A stretch of DNA of 64,000 nt from Pseudoalteromonas peptidolytica (GCF_012641745.1 NZ_WEHZ01000016.1:1-64000), one strand, 5' to 3'; positions 1-9,499 are shown, counted from the first letter of the stretch. Translations and numbers: made by a program. Notes: a model not told the origin generated them from the letters alone.

Positions 1-2
1 TA

Positions 3-110
3 ATGAATATGCTCAAGCAGTGTGAATGCGGCTTACCGAGTCAACGCAGCAAATTGAAAACCGCTGGCTGGAACGACAAATTTAGGGCACAGGTATTCTT
101 TGGTTTATAA
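3..110 (+). CDS. Possible C-terminal end of a gene running in from the left edge
   Basis: A reading frame is open from the left edge and stops with TAA at 108-110. It would encode about 35 residues with a Cys-x-Cys near the front and a basic middle. An ATG lies at position 3, but no upstream sequence is available to judge a ribosome binding site. I do not recognise the peptide. It may be the tail of a real gene or chance. The rest of 111-297 is AT-rich with no structure I could identify. Confidence 0.2.
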   Translation: MNMLKQCECGLPSQRSKLKTAGWNDKFRAQVFFGL

Positions 111-297
111 GTAATCAAAGTATGCTCTGCCCCTGCTCTAAAGGACATTCAACATATAATCAATACAATACTGACGCTCACTTTGTGAACTAGGCTCGTT
201 CAAATTGTGAAACTAATGACCCCCACAACTAATAACAGTGACTAAAGAACAAGTTACTATCTTGATCTCAGGTTAATTTAATAGCCAACCTCCATAC

Positions 298-882
298 TCA
301 AGGCCGCCAGTGCATTGTTGTTGCGCCACTAAAGCCAACTAACCACTCAAGATAAGAAAAGTCGTCGTGGTGGGAAGCAACAAACCCCGTTCTTAAATAC
401 AGTTGTTTTGCTTTTGGATTGTTATCAATGACATCGAGCCGTAACGTCTTGAAACCATTTTCGCGCGTGTAATTTTGCACTGCATGCAGTAAAGCCGTGC
501 CGATCCCCTTACCTCTCGCTTGCTTGGATACCGCAATTCCGTCCATTACCAACTCATGTTGTGCAGGTGCTCTATCAAATAAAGAAAAAATAGCAGCCGC
601 TTTTATTGCGCCGAAAAAGCCAAGCTCCTCTTTTAACACAGCAAAGTCTATGTTTGAGGTAAAACCTTTTTTCGCATCTTGAAAGCCTGCGATACCCAGC
701 AGGTTTTCACCTTCAAAAGCCCCAAAAGCGTACTCTGTCACAAAGCTCTTGGCGATGATTGCAACCAGTTTATCCCTGTCTGCAACAGCTGCCTTGAACT
801 TGCGACCAAACGCTTCAATATATAGCTCTGCCGCGGCCTGCACATGTCTACTATGCCACCCTCTTACTATTTTTAATTCCAT
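298..882 (-). CDS. GNAT family N-acetyltransferase
   Basis: The 194-residue product has the core of the GNAT fold: a strand reading ELVMDGIAV is followed by the acetyl-CoA loop KQARGKGIGTALL (R/Q-x-x-G-x-G/A type) and an alpha helix, then a strand with LRLDVIDNNPKAKQLYLRTGF, the usual motif-B end. Such enzymes move an acetyl group from acetyl-CoA to an amine in the cytoplasm; the substrate cannot be told here. It starts with ATG and stands alone, leftward, next to the window edge. The family call is safe and the substrate is unknown. Confidence 0.85.
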   Translation of the reverse strand: MELKIVRGWHSRHVQAAAELYIEAFGRKFKAAVADRDKLVAIIAKSFVTEYAFGAFEGENLLGIAGFQDAKKGFTSNIDFAVLKEELGFFGAIKAAAIFSLFDRAPAQHELVMDGIAVSKQARGKGIGTALLHAVQNYTRENGFKTLRLDVIDNNPKAKQLYLRTGFVASHHDDFSYLEWLVGFSGATTMHWRP

Positions 883-1021
883 ACTTTTTATTCATGCGTT
901 ACAAAGCTTTATATTAAATTTAAAACATTAGAATTAATAAGTTTAAGTTTGTAAAAAATAGTATAACGCAGTTTATGAGCCACCATGTTCAGAGCACAGT
1001 TTTACGCCCTAGTATCGTCAT

Positions 1022-2233
1022 TCAATTTCTGAGCTTAGCAGTGAGTGTACGCCATACTTTCTCTAGTGGGCCTTGGGTAAAGAAACGTCCGTATATCATA
1101 TTTAGCACAATTTGGCACAACACCATCAGGATCCACAGGACTAATAGCTCACTACGACTATAGGTATTATAAAGGTCAAAGCCATAGAATATGATCACCA
1201 GTACAATCGATTGTAGAATATAGTTACTCAGCGCAAATCTTCCGACTAAATTTATTGGCGTGAGCCACCGCAGCTTGCAGAGGAAACGATTATAAAGCAA
1301 AGATAAAACAACAATGTAAACTAGCGCCTGAAGTTCTCTATTTAACACAACCAACATTTGCTTTGAATAGGATAGTATTGGTATATGAGGGTGTAATAAC
1401 CAGTGAAAATAGCGTTGCTGAGAAGCATATATTGACACTACCACTAACCCAGTAAAGGCAGCTACCACGAGCGGGCTTAGCTTTTTGGCGCTAAAGAATC
1501 CACTTTGAAACAACAGCGCTCCTATCAACATCATCATCAATGTTGACCAAAAGATACTGGAATAAAATAGCTTACCTTTATGAACTTGCGGTGTACTGAA
1601 ATTATCAAGCCAATGTGCTTGCAGTGTTGGCTGGTGTTCAAGTTCACTATGCCTTGGGAGCTTTTGTTTGACTCTATTTTCCCAACGCAAAATACTTCTA
1701 TGCTGCTTGCTTGAACGCTGCGCCTTTTCAACGCTTTGTGCTACTACATATGCTTGATACTGTGCGTTAGTTCGCTCTGCTTTGGCATAACCAAAAAGCA
1801 ATATAAAGCTAATACAAACGACAATACTGACTTTTATCACCGCTGAGCCAAGCAAAATTATCATTAACGCCACAATACCAATCACAGCATAGTGATAAAG
1901 GATATCTCCACTCCAAATAAAATAAGCATGCGTACAGCCAATAATAAACAGTACCAGTAATCGCGAGGCGCTGAGTGTTATTGCAGATCCTAGCGGCTGT
2001 TTTTGAATTATCATTGTCAACCCAACACCAAACAAGGCAGCCAATAAACCATAAAACTTACCTTGAGCAACAAAATAGACCCAATACCGCACCTTACTGT
2101 CAAGTTCCGTCATAAAGCCATACTGATAGCTGCCCCAAGGGCTTGGATAAGCAAAGCTTTCTATGTTTATCAGTAAAATGCACAGAATAGCTACGCCACG
2201 AAGAAAGTCTAAACTATTGATTCTTGTCGTCAT
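1022..2233 (-). CDS. DUF418 / YeiB-type multispanning membrane protein
   Basis: The product begins with the SLDFLRGVAILCILLIN signature of the DUF418/acyltransferase-like membrane family and has many hydrophobic helices, with a polar periplasmic or cytoplasmic stretch around residues 165-215. The C-terminal part (FALSNYILQSIVLVIIF) matches the DUF418 end. I chose the ATG at 2233 because a GGTGA box sits 9 bases upstream; an in-frame start at 2266 would overlap the gene before it. It is the last gene of the leftward BlaI/M56-M23/M23 operon, 4 bases after the M23 lipoprotein gene. DUF418 proteins have no settled function; transport or modification of envelope material is an inference from company only. 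Confidence 0.8.
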   Translation of the reverse strand: MTTRINSLDFLRGVAILCILLINIESFAYPSPWGSYQYGFMTELDSKVRYWVYFVAQGKFYGLLAALFGVGLTMIIQKQPLGSAITLSASRLLVLFIIGCTHAYFIWSGDILYHYAVIGIVALMIILLGSAVIKVSIVVCISFILLFGYAKAERTNAQYQAYVVAQSVEKAQRSSKQHRSILRWENRVKQKLPRHSELEHQPTLQAHWLDNFSTPQVHKGKLFYSSIFWSTLMMMLIGALLFQSGFFSAKKLSPLVVAAFTGLVVVSIYASQQRYFHWLLHPHIPILSYSKQMLVVLNRELQALVYIVVLSLLYNRFLCKLRWLTPINLVGRFALSNYILQSIVLVIIFYGFDLYNTYSRSELLVLWILMVLCQIVLNMIYGRFFTQGPLEKVWRTLTAKLRN

Positions 2234-2237
2234 TTTA

Positions 2238-3578
2238 TTATTCACCGACTTGTACCTGTTCAACATTATCTATTTGACTAGCAATACGAGAGTCCTTGCC
2301 ATTAAGCGGGTCGGAAACCTGTGCCACATATGCAATAAAGCGCTTGAGCTGTTTACCTTCCAACTTGATATATTTTGGCTGTTTGAGAGTAAGCGGATTA
2401 ATTGCCTTGCCATCTTTGTGCACCTCATAATGTAAGTGACGTGCTTGTGAAAGACCGGTATTTCCCAAGTAGCCAATCACCTCACCTTGCTTTACTTTAG
2501 CCCCGGCTGTAATCCCTTTGGCAAACCCTTTTAAGTGAGCATAAAGCGTTTGATAACCGTTACCATGTGCCAAAATAATGCGGTTGCCAAAGCTTCCTCC
2601 CCAGTTGGCCTTGATCACCTCTCCTGATCCAGCCGCCATAATAGGCGTGCCAATCGGCGCACCAAAATCTATGCCTTTGTGCATACGTGTATAGCCAAGC
2701 ACGGGATGGTGACGTTTACCAAAACTGGAAGATAACCTTGCTCCATTGAGTGGTGTTTTCATCAAAAAGCTCTGTGCGAGCCTGCCGTCTTCATGGTAAA
2801 AAGCAGACATTCCTGACTCATCAGAAAACTGATAAAGTCGATACTCTTCTTTTCCTGATAGCAGCGCAACATGCTGTAGATGCGTGGCTATGTCGCTTTT
2901 CTCTGCAAGCCTAGAGGTTAATAGCAACGATTTTTGCTGATAAACAAAGTCAATTTGATCACCTGCATATATTTCTCGCTGGAAATCAACCAGGTGTGAC
3001 AGCGCAATAATACTCTGATTGATAATATCGTTAGGGACTCCTGCTTTGCTTGCATCAACAAAAAAGCTGGATTCAACTACTGTTGAGAGTCGTTTGGTAC
3101 GCGTAACGGTTTCAAGATTCTCAAGTGATGCCTGCCACCCATCTTTAGTTCTTTTTATTTCTATTAGCTTTGCAAAATCGAGCTCAAAACGGATGAGTTC
3201 AACCTGACTCTCGCGCAATGCAACTTCAATTGCCTGTCCAGTCTTGAGCTTGGTTAAAGAGGTCCAAGTCGCGACTGACTGTTCAACTAGCCAACTATCT
3301 CGGTCACCAAATGCGAATGGCGCAAGCAAAGTAGTTAAGCTCTCACCTGACTTGAGCTTGAGAAGCAACCACTGCTTGTCATTTTTGTTGTCGCTCGTCG
3401 CTTCTGATGAGGTAGTGCTTAAATTGGGGGTATGTAGCTCACCGACGCTAGTTGTAACGGTAGGAACTGCTGCTGTTTTACTAGACTGCACTGACAGGCT
3501 TTCATTTGATGAATTAGGTTGCTTTGAGCAGCCGGATACCGCCAACAGAATGATGGCTAATAAGTATTTTTTTGACAT
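2238..3578 (-). CDS. M23 (LytM-type) endopeptidase lipoprotein
   Basis: A lipoprotein signal peptide ends in the lipobox AVSGC, with Cys17 as the lipid-bearing residue. Residues 65-130 look like the LysM/OapA-type region found in MepM-like proteins. The M23 zinc peptidase domain covers about residues 280-395 and keeps both zinc motifs: HKGID at 300-304 (H-x-x-x-D) and HLH at 381-383. The family cuts peptide cross-links in peptidoglycan in the periplasm. The gene begins just after the M56-M23 gene stop (1-base gap), so the two are very likely translated from one message. All catalytic ligands are present, so it should be active rather than an EnvC/NlpD-type activator. Confidence 0.9.
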   Translation of the reverse strand: MSKKYLLAIILLAVSGCSKQPNSSNESLSVQSSKTAAVPTVTTSVGELHTPNLSTTSSEATSDNKNDKQWLLLKLKSGESLTTLLAPFAFGDRDSWLVEQSVATWTSLTKLKTGQAIEVALRESQVELIRFELDFAKLIEIKRTKDGWQASLENLETVTRTKRLSTVVESSFFVDASKAGVPNDIINQSIIALSHLVDFQREIYAGDQIDFVYQQKSLLLTSRLAEKSDIATHLQHVALLSGKEEYRLYQFSDESGMSAFYHEDGRLAQSFLMKTPLNGARLSSSFGKRHHPVLGYTRMHKGIDFGAPIGTPIMAAGSGEVIKANWGGSFGNRIILAHGNGYQTLYAHLKGFAKGITAGAKVKQGEVIGYLGNTGLSQARHLHYEVHKDGKAINPLTLKQPKYIKLEGKQLKRFIAYVAQVSDPLNGKDSRIASQIDNVEQVQVGE

Positions 3579-3579
3579 A

Positions 3580-4905
3580 TTAAATTTCCAACCGCTTTAG
3601 GGGATCAATGCGAGTATTCTGATGAAGTATTTCCAAATGTAAGTGCGGTCCGGTTACTCTGCCAGTTTCACCAATTGTGCCTATCATTTCACCTTTTAAC
3701 ACCGTTTCACCTACCGCTACGTCTATACTATCTAAATGCGCATATAAACTTTGATAACCGTTATCGTGCTGGATCAATACAACTTTTCCATAATTCTTCC
3801 CCAGCGTGGTATTGTCAGAAACCGTTACAATACCGTCTGCAACCGTCATCACTGAGTCGCCAGTACTTCCTGCAAAATCAACACCTTGGTGTGCTTTATT
3901 GTGACGAAAGCTAGAAATATGACCAAAGTGTGATGTTATCATTGGACTTTCTACCGGCCATTGCCACGTTGTGCTGTTTGATATTGTTACTCTCGCCCAT
4001 TGCAGGTTGCCATAGGCCAATACAGAACAAGACAAGATAAAGAAAGCGAACAAAGGCCAATTATTAGGCTTGCTCTGAGGTTTTAAAATAACGGTAAAAC
4101 GCTTTTTATAATCATCAAGCGTGAGTGAATTTGATGCAAAGCTGGCGGCAATATCTACTGGCGTCTGCATCTTTACACGCTTTAGCGAGTTAATCAAAGC
4201 CCGGCTGTATACCAGCGGTTCAATCTGGTACCGAGCAATCGTCAACTCATCACATCGATATTCCATCGCTCGAATAAAGCTTTGCTCCATCTTGGCAATA
4301 AATGGATTAAACCACGCTATCACACAGCACAAACGCCACACCATAACCGCAATATGATCGCCTTTATTGACGTGTGTTAGCTCATGAAATATCAACGCTT
4401 CTTGTTCATCATTAGGTAAATCTTCAAACTCCATTGGTAAATATATCTTTGGTTTTAACAAGCCAAACACAAACGGTGAGCAGGTGATTGGTAACTGATA
4501 CAACGCTTGGGAATAAGACTCAACTCTTGATGCGCTGAGACAAAGACATTTGATACGTCTGTACTGTGTGAGCAGCACCCCTAAATGGAAAATCAGCCCC
4601 ACACAATATACAATCGCTAAAGTCGTGAATAATACTTCTAACCAAGGCAGTGTGACTCGTACGTTTCTTGTCATTGCAATTAACGGCTCGGCATATTGTT
4701 GTAAATTGTCATGTAGTAGCACTGACGGTATCGCTTCTTGTTGCTCAAGAAATTCAAAAGGCAAAAAAGGTACAAACGTGACGGCAAGCAATCCCCACCA
4801 TAGCCTTTTGCTCTGGAAGTAATATGCACAAAGAGATACCCCTACCACATAACTCAATCCAGTTAAGGCAACCCACAACAATACAGAAAGTAATATTAAT
4901 TCCAT
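3580..4905 (-). CDS. BlaR1/MecR1-like M56 metallopeptidase fused to an M23 peptidase domain
   Basis: Residues 1-310 form an M56 membrane protease: hydrophobic helices near 3-28, 36-54, 90-115 and 283-303, with zinc motif HELTH at 174-178 and the later EYRCDE at about 215-220. The region after the last helix, where BlaR1 carries its penicillin-sensing domain, is instead an M23 domain (about 315-440) with HQGVD at 339-343 and HLHLE at 421-425. In BlaR1/MecR1 a periplasmic signal makes the M56 domain inactivate the BlaI/MecI repressor; here the repressor gene lies 9 bases upstream. I infer that the M23 part senses or cuts peptidoglycan and the M56 part relays the signal. Whether both parts are active is not known from sequence, but all zinc ligands are there. 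Confidence 0.88.
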   Translation of the reverse strand: MELILLSVLLWVALTGLSYVVGVSLCAYYFQSKRLWWGLLAVTFVPFLPFEFLEQQEAIPSVLLHDNLQQYAEPLIAMTRNVRVTLPWLEVLFTTLAIVYCVGLIFHLGVLLTQYRRIKCLCLSASRVESYSQALYQLPITCSPFVFGLLKPKIYLPMEFEDLPNDEQEALIFHELTHVNKGDHIAVMVWRLCCVIAWFNPFIAKMEQSFIRAMEYRCDELTIARYQIEPLVYSRALINSLKRVKMQTPVDIAASFASNSLTLDDYKKRFTVILKPQSKPNNWPLFAFFILSCSVLAYGNLQWARVTISNSTTWQWPVESPMITSHFGHISSFRHNKAHQGVDFAGSTGDSVMTVADGIVTVSDNTTLGKNYGKVVLIQHDNGYQSLYAHLDSIDVAVGETVLKGEMIGTIGETGRVTGPHLHLEILHQNTRIDPLKRLEI

Positions 4906-4914
4906 TTCTGAAGC

Positions 4915-5298
4915 CTACTCTGGATCGCGCTTGTCATTATTTGCCAATGAATTTAGCATCGCTTCCAATTCGTCGAGCTCATCAGCTTCAATTAGGTTGC
5001 TGTCAGAAAACATAGCAACAGGAAGTGGTGCGTCGAGCTCCATCACTTGCTTTGCAAATTCTTGCGCATACAAAGCAAGCGTTGGTACTTTAGCTAAGGT
5101 TGCGGTATAAATTTTTTTGTTACCTTGTTTTTGCTCCGCAAGGTAGCCCTTCTCACACATTCTTTCCAGTGTCTTTCTTGTCGATGAATAGCTCCAGTTT
5201 AGCTTTGACTCTATTTCAACATGAATTTCCTTGCCGGTTCTTGGTGCTTGACGCCATAAAATCTTCAAAATTACCAACTCGGTAGCATTTGGTTTCAT
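4915..5298 (-). CDS. BlaI/MecI/CopY family transcriptional repressor
   Basis: The product has the family's winged-helix domain: LVILKILWRQAPRTGKEI, then the recognition region with YSSTRKTLERMCEKGYL and the wing KIYTATL. An acidic dimerisation tail follows. I chose the ATG at 5298 because a strong AGGAGG lies 4 bases upstream; an in-frame ATG at 5322 would put that box inside the gene. It is the first gene of the operon and precedes its likely anti-repressor protease by 9 bases, the same pairing as blaI/blaR1 and mecI/mecR1. It probably represses its own operon through the inverted repeats just upstream. No beta-lactamase gene is near, so the target is more likely cell-wall turnover. Confidence 0.88.
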   Translation of the reverse strand: MKPNATELVILKILWRQAPRTGKEIHVEIESKLNWSYSSTRKTLERMCEKGYLAEQKQGNKKIYTATLAKVPTLALYAQEFAKQVMELDAPLPVAMFSDSNLIEADELDELEAMLNSLANNDKRDPE

Positions 5299-5313
5299 GC
5301 TCCCTCCTATGTA

Positions 5314-5383
5314 GTGCGACATTTATCACAGAATACCAAAATAAAAATGCGACACAAGTCGCACTTTTTATTTTGGTATTCTG
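5314..5383. promoter_or_regulatory. 55-bp inverted repeat and GTGCGAC repeats upstream of the BlaI-type gene
   Basis: Positions 5329-5353 and 5358-5383 form an inverted repeat of about 25 bases per arm with a 4-base centre and a single extra C in the right arm. The inner part is TGCGAC-ACAA-GTCGCA. A third GTGCGAC copy lies at 5314-5320, 16 bases before the repressor start codon. BlaI-family dimers bind short dyads overlapping their own promoter, so these are likely operators. The AT-rich outer arms could also make this a decayed small mobile repeat. Confidence 0.55.
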
Positions 5384-5441
5384 TATTTATTATTTTTATA
5401 AGCAAAAGTAGATGTAACCCATTGATAGAATTTACAAATGA

Positions 5442-5468
5442 AAAACCCCGAGCTTTGAACTCGGGGTT
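5442..5468 (-). terminator. Rho-independent terminator of the S8 protease gene
   Basis: The stem CCCCGAG / CTCGGGG has a 7-base loop. Read leftward it is followed by TTTTT, 75 bases after the protease stop codon. On the other strand it is followed by TTTAAG, so it may work weakly both ways. Confidence 0.85.
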
Positions 5469-5544
5469 TAAGTTGGATAATGACTTATCTCTACAAATCG
5501 GTGTGGTTATTTCTAGTCACACACTTTTGCTGAATAATGACATT

Positions 5545-8500
5545 TTATTTACGCAAAGAAACTGAGCTTTTGCGGCGAAGTAATGCAAATGGTAATGCTA
5601 ATAGCGATAACCAACCAAGAGAGCCCGAAGAACTCGATGGCGCTTCAACTGGCTTGTCAACCACAGCAGGAGGGGTTGGCTCAGCCACATCAGCAACATT
5701 AATTGTCACTTTAGTCGGCGCTAGCATAAGTGTACTCTCACCAGCCGCTTTTGCCGTGTACGTGAAACTATCAACGCCAAAGAAGTCTGCCTCAGGCTTG
5801 TAGACTACTTTACCTTCTTTGATTTCGACGGTGCCATTTGCAGGAGCATCAACAAGTGCAAGTGTTGCTGGGTCAAAGCCGCCTTCAGGGTTAGTAAAAG
5901 ACACACTTTGCACTGCACGTTGATTTTCACCGCCTCGAGCAGTCAAGGTAACAGGGATAAGATCAATGTGCTGAGCATTATCGTTAGCTAAGACATCAAT
6001 GGCTTCAGATGTTGTGTCTTCGTCCATTTCAACCATATCTGCAACACCAGCTTTAATCTGTGCATTGTCCGCAAGTTTAACCTTTACACCAAGGTTTACA
6101 GAGCCACCATTTGCATAATCATACGCAATCAGTTGTCCTGCCGCTGGCGCTGTACCTTCACCATTGTAGTATGTTTGTAGGCCAACTAACCCATTCGAGT
6201 TTTCAATACCAACGGTCGCTTTACTTGGCATTTTTGGCACTTTAACGTAGTTAAAGAAGTGTTCCTCATCACCATTTAGACGGATCCACGATTGGAATGT
6301 AAACTTATCGCCAGAGTTATCTTGATATAACTGTGCATCAGCCCACTCAGTAACAAAGTAAGTTGTTACATTATCTGCATCATCGGTAAAGGATAATAAT
6401 GCAACGTACACTGCTCCGCCTTCGGTTTCACTTGGGCCTTGTAGATCAAAGTCAGCCCAAAGTGGTGCAATTAAGCCATTTTGACCATTTGCTGATGGGA
6501 TAGCTTCGTTTGTGCCTGTGCCACTTGCAGAGCCGTCGCCTGCAACGATAAGACCGTTAGTTGTTACAGTAATATAGTTATACTCTTTGCCCGCTAACTT
6601 AAATGTATAACCATCGCCGATTGCGCCTAAGTTAAATTTGAAATCAGCATCATCACATGTATCTTCACACCCTGGACGATACTCATCTCGAGCTTTAAGA
6701 TCGATTGCCAAACCATTTTGAATTGCGCTGCTGATTGATGCCTTACCTAGGCTACCTGTCCATGCGATATGACGAGTAGGCATATCTGCACCAGCTAAAA
6801 TTTGAGTACCGCTTTGCACATCGACGGTAAAGCTATCTTCAACTAGTTCAAGAGAGCTAGGTAATACTGAGTTGATTGCAACTTGACCTTCAATAGTTTC
6901 GTTCATGTAACCAACATTTACGTCAAATGCAGCTGTGTTTGACGCTCCAGAAGTCGAAACTGCCAGACCAGGTAGTGACGTCGACGCTGCAAATGCAGCT
7001 AATGGAACATGACCAACGCGCTCACCAGCTTCATTGTAAGCTTCTAGTCGACCGAACTGCCATGCCTCAAATTCAGCACCTGTAATATTCAGTGTGATTG
7101 ACGTGGCTTTTGCGTCGCCCTCTTCACCATAGGCTGCAAGCTCTACTGATGAGTTGATATCACCCACTGTGACACCGTCTCCAATCGCGACACCTTTAAA
7201 GTGCAGTTTCATGGCTTCGTCAGTCATATTACGAACCGTAACACTGTAATCACAGCTATCAACACACAGCGTTTCTGATAAGCCCATTTCAGAGAAAGTA
7301 ACTTTAGCATCGAATGCCTTATCAAGATCTACACGTCCTGCACCCACATCAAAGCCATCAGCAGGCGTTACTTCATCTTCTTTTTTCAAACCATCTGTTA
7401 CACTGGTATTCGTCAGTGCAGACTTAATTTCTTGAGGCGTCCACTGCGGGTATTGCTGCTTCAATAGTGCGGCAGCACCTGCAATATGAGGGCCCGCCAT
7501 AGATGTGCCAGAAAGTTCTGCAAAGCTTGCCATTCCGTCTACATCCAAGTGAGCTGACAAGATGTTAGTCCCTGGAGCCGCCACATTTGGCTTAAAGATG
7601 GACGGATCGCCATTTGGCCCTCTTGAAGATGACTCACGCATCGAGTCGCGCGCTGCTTCACTGATTGCGGTACGATTGACGCCATCAATAGCTAGTTGAC
7701 CAGCAAAACCCTCAGCTGAGATTGCAGTAATAATGGCTTCACCATCATCTTGACTGACCATAAACGCAGGGGTTGCCTCGCCTGCTGTGTCCATAATAAA
7801 TGGAGTACCTACACGGTTATTATATATTAACACCGCTTTAGCGCCGGCATCCGTTGCATTTTTTACTTTAACTGAGAAGTTACATCCACCGCGAGAAACC
7901 ACCGCGAAAGCGTCGGTAAAAGACCCAGCAGGGAAAGGTTCACAGCCTTCGACGTTGTCAGGCGAGATAGTTTTAGCTGCGACAGGCTTTGCCGAGATAG
8001 CCGTGTTATGCGGCGTATCTGAACTGCTTACATGTAAGATATTCTCACCACCATCCAATGCCATACCAGTGGTGAAGATACGACCATGATTGGTGTTAGC
8101 TACTGACAATACTGACGCTAAGTTTGCAGGGCCACCGATAGTATTAGCACCGGCACCGCCATTACCCGCTGAAACAACAGCGACCACGCCCGCTTCTTGG
8201 ATATTTTCAAATACTTCTGCATACGCACTGTTCGTTGGGTCAGAGCCATAGCCACCACCCCAAGAGTTGTTGATCACGTCTGCGCCATCTTCAAGCGCAT
8301 GCTCTAGCGCCTCGATCAACATGATGTTCGAACCGCCACCTTCGTACAAGGCTTTGTAACTCATTAAATACGCGCCAGGTGCAACACCACTTAGCTCTAA
8401 GTTATAACCGTCATAATCTGCTGTTACTGCCGAGCCTACTGCGGTACCTGCTACGTGCGTGCCATGGCCGTCTTTATCAAGCGGGCTAAATGTTTGAAAA

Positions 8501-9246
8501 TCAGGTTGTGAAAATGTAGGTGTTGAATAACGAGCAACAATCAGCTTGTTATTACAAAATGATGAATCTACAGTTCGACAGTAGTCATCTGATGGCAATG
8601 CACCTGTTGGTGCTTCCATACCAGCATCATCAAACATTGGGTTAGTCGGCACAATACCAGAGTCGATAACTGCAACTCGAATCCCCTTACCTACGCTACG
8701 GTCTCCACCAAGCTTCTCCCACACTACAGGGGCATTGATAAGAGAGAGTGAAGCGTCCATTTGCGCCTGGTAGCGCTCTTCTTTAAACACTCGCGTGACG
8801 CCAGGTAACGCCTGTAGTTGCTCGTAAATGTCTTTGTCTGACTTCACCACAACAGCATTCATTGTCGCATCAAAATGGCGGTCTACTTTTGCGCCTGGTA
8901 TTGATTGAGCGAGCTTATTTGCAAATACATTACGCTCTTTTGCAAGCACTTGTCTTTGTGATTTCACGGCCTGAGACTGCATCATAAGACCGTTGCCATT
9001 GCGCTCAGCGTCAACCGCACCTTGCGTCTTGACTAACGCGTTACTTTCTAGGCGAACAATATAGTAATGTTTGCTCAATGCTTTAAGGGGGTTTGTTGGT
9101 TTAGCGTGACTGCTTTGTGTATGCTCGAACCCATTGATCCCATTCGGAATTTCTGCATTTAGGTTGACGCTCGCTTGTACACTTGTCATCGCCAACGCGC
9201 CACATACGGACGCCGCAACCATTGACAGTTTTATTTTATTTGACAT
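5545..9246 (-). CDS. Secreted subtilisin-like serine protease (S8) with PA domain and GlyGly-CTERM tail
   Basis: Counting from the ATG at 9246 (GGGGA box just upstream), the order is: signal peptide ending near MTSVQA; an I9-type propeptide (about 50-160); the S8 domain with catalytic Asp195 (VIDSG), His261 (GHGTHVAG) and Ser582 (GTSMAGPH); a PA insert around 420-525 between the His and Ser blocks; several beta-rich domains, the last Ig-like one near 1120-1200; and a tail SSSSGSLGWLSLLALPFALLRRK. That tail fits the GlyGly-CTERM signal, which is cut by rhombosortase and goes with type II secretion. The gene is monocistronic, leftward, with its own terminator. It likely digests external protein for nutrition. 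Confidence 0.95.
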   Translation of the reverse strand: MSNKIKLSMVAASVCGALAMTSVQASVNLNAEIPNGINGFEHTQSSHAKPTNPLKALSKHYYIVRLESNALVKTQGAVDAERNGNGLMMQSQAVKSQRQVLAKERNVFANKLAQSIPGAKVDRHFDATMNAVVVKSDKDIYEQLQALPGVTRVFKEERYQAQMDASLSLINAPVVWEKLGGDRSVGKGIRVAVIDSGIVPTNPMFDDAGMEAPTGALPSDDYCRTVDSSFCNNKLIVARYSTPTFSQPDFQTFSPLDKDGHGTHVAGTAVGSAVTADYDGYNLELSGVAPGAYLMSYKALYEGGGSNIMLIEALEHALEDGADVINNSWGGGYGSDPTNSAYAEVFENIQEAGVVAVVSAGNGGAGANTIGGPANLASVLSVANTNHGRIFTTGMALDGGENILHVSSSDTPHNTAISAKPVAAKTISPDNVEGCEPFPAGSFTDAFAVVSRGGCNFSVKVKNATDAGAKAVLIYNNRVGTPFIMDTAGEATPAFMVSQDDGEAIITAISAEGFAGQLAIDGVNRTAISEAARDSMRESSSRGPNGDPSIFKPNVAAPGTNILSAHLDVDGMASFAELSGTSMAGPHIAGAAALLKQQYPQWTPQEIKSALTNTSVTDGLKKEDEVTPADGFDVGAGRVDLDKAFDAKVTFSEMGLSETLCVDSCDYSVTVRNMTDEAMKLHFKGVAIGDGVTVGDINSSVELAAYGEEGDAKATSITLNITGAEFEAWQFGRLEAYNEAGERVGHVPLAAFAASTSLPGLAVSTSGASNTAAFDVNVGYMNETIEGQVAINSVLPSSLELVEDSFTVDVQSGTQILAGADMPTRHIAWTGSLGKASISSAIQNGLAIDLKARDEYRPGCEDTCDDADFKFNLGAIGDGYTFKLAGKEYNYITVTTNGLIVAGDGSASGTGTNEAIPSANGQNGLIAPLWADFDLQGPSETEGGAVYVALLSFTDDADNVTTYFVTEWADAQLYQDNSGDKFTFQSWIRLNGDEEHFFNYVKVPKMPSKATVGIENSNGLVGLQTYYNGEGTAPAAGQLIAYDYANGGSVNLGVKVKLADNAQIKAGVADMVEMDEDTTSEAIDVLANDNAQHIDLIPVTLTARGGENQRAVQSVSFTNPEGGFDPATLALVDAPANGTVEIKEGKVVYKPEADFFGVDSFTYTAKAAGESTLMLAPTKVTINVADVAEPTPPAVVDKPVEAPSSSSGSLGWLSLLALPFALLRRKSSVSLRK

Positions 9247-9499
9247 TTTTTCCCCTGATTTTTTCTTATGGTAATATCGTTGCAATGAATGCAAAGGAGA
9301 AATCAATATAATGTAAACCTTAAACAGTTATCAACCGTTCAACCCTCAACTATTTTACATTCACTGTTGACAAATACAAAACAAGTCATAACTTATTATT
9401 ATATAAGGAAAAGTAGTGAACTAATATTCGTAAACGAACGTAAACAAGCAATCAAAGTGTCATCTAATACTGTTTTACTTTCACCTTTTTGTTAATTTA

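Noticed and set aside
4915..5298. Beta-lactam resistance locus
   Set aside because: The BlaI/M56 pair recalls bla/mec control, but no beta-lactamase or PBP gene is present and the sensor domain is an M23 peptidase.
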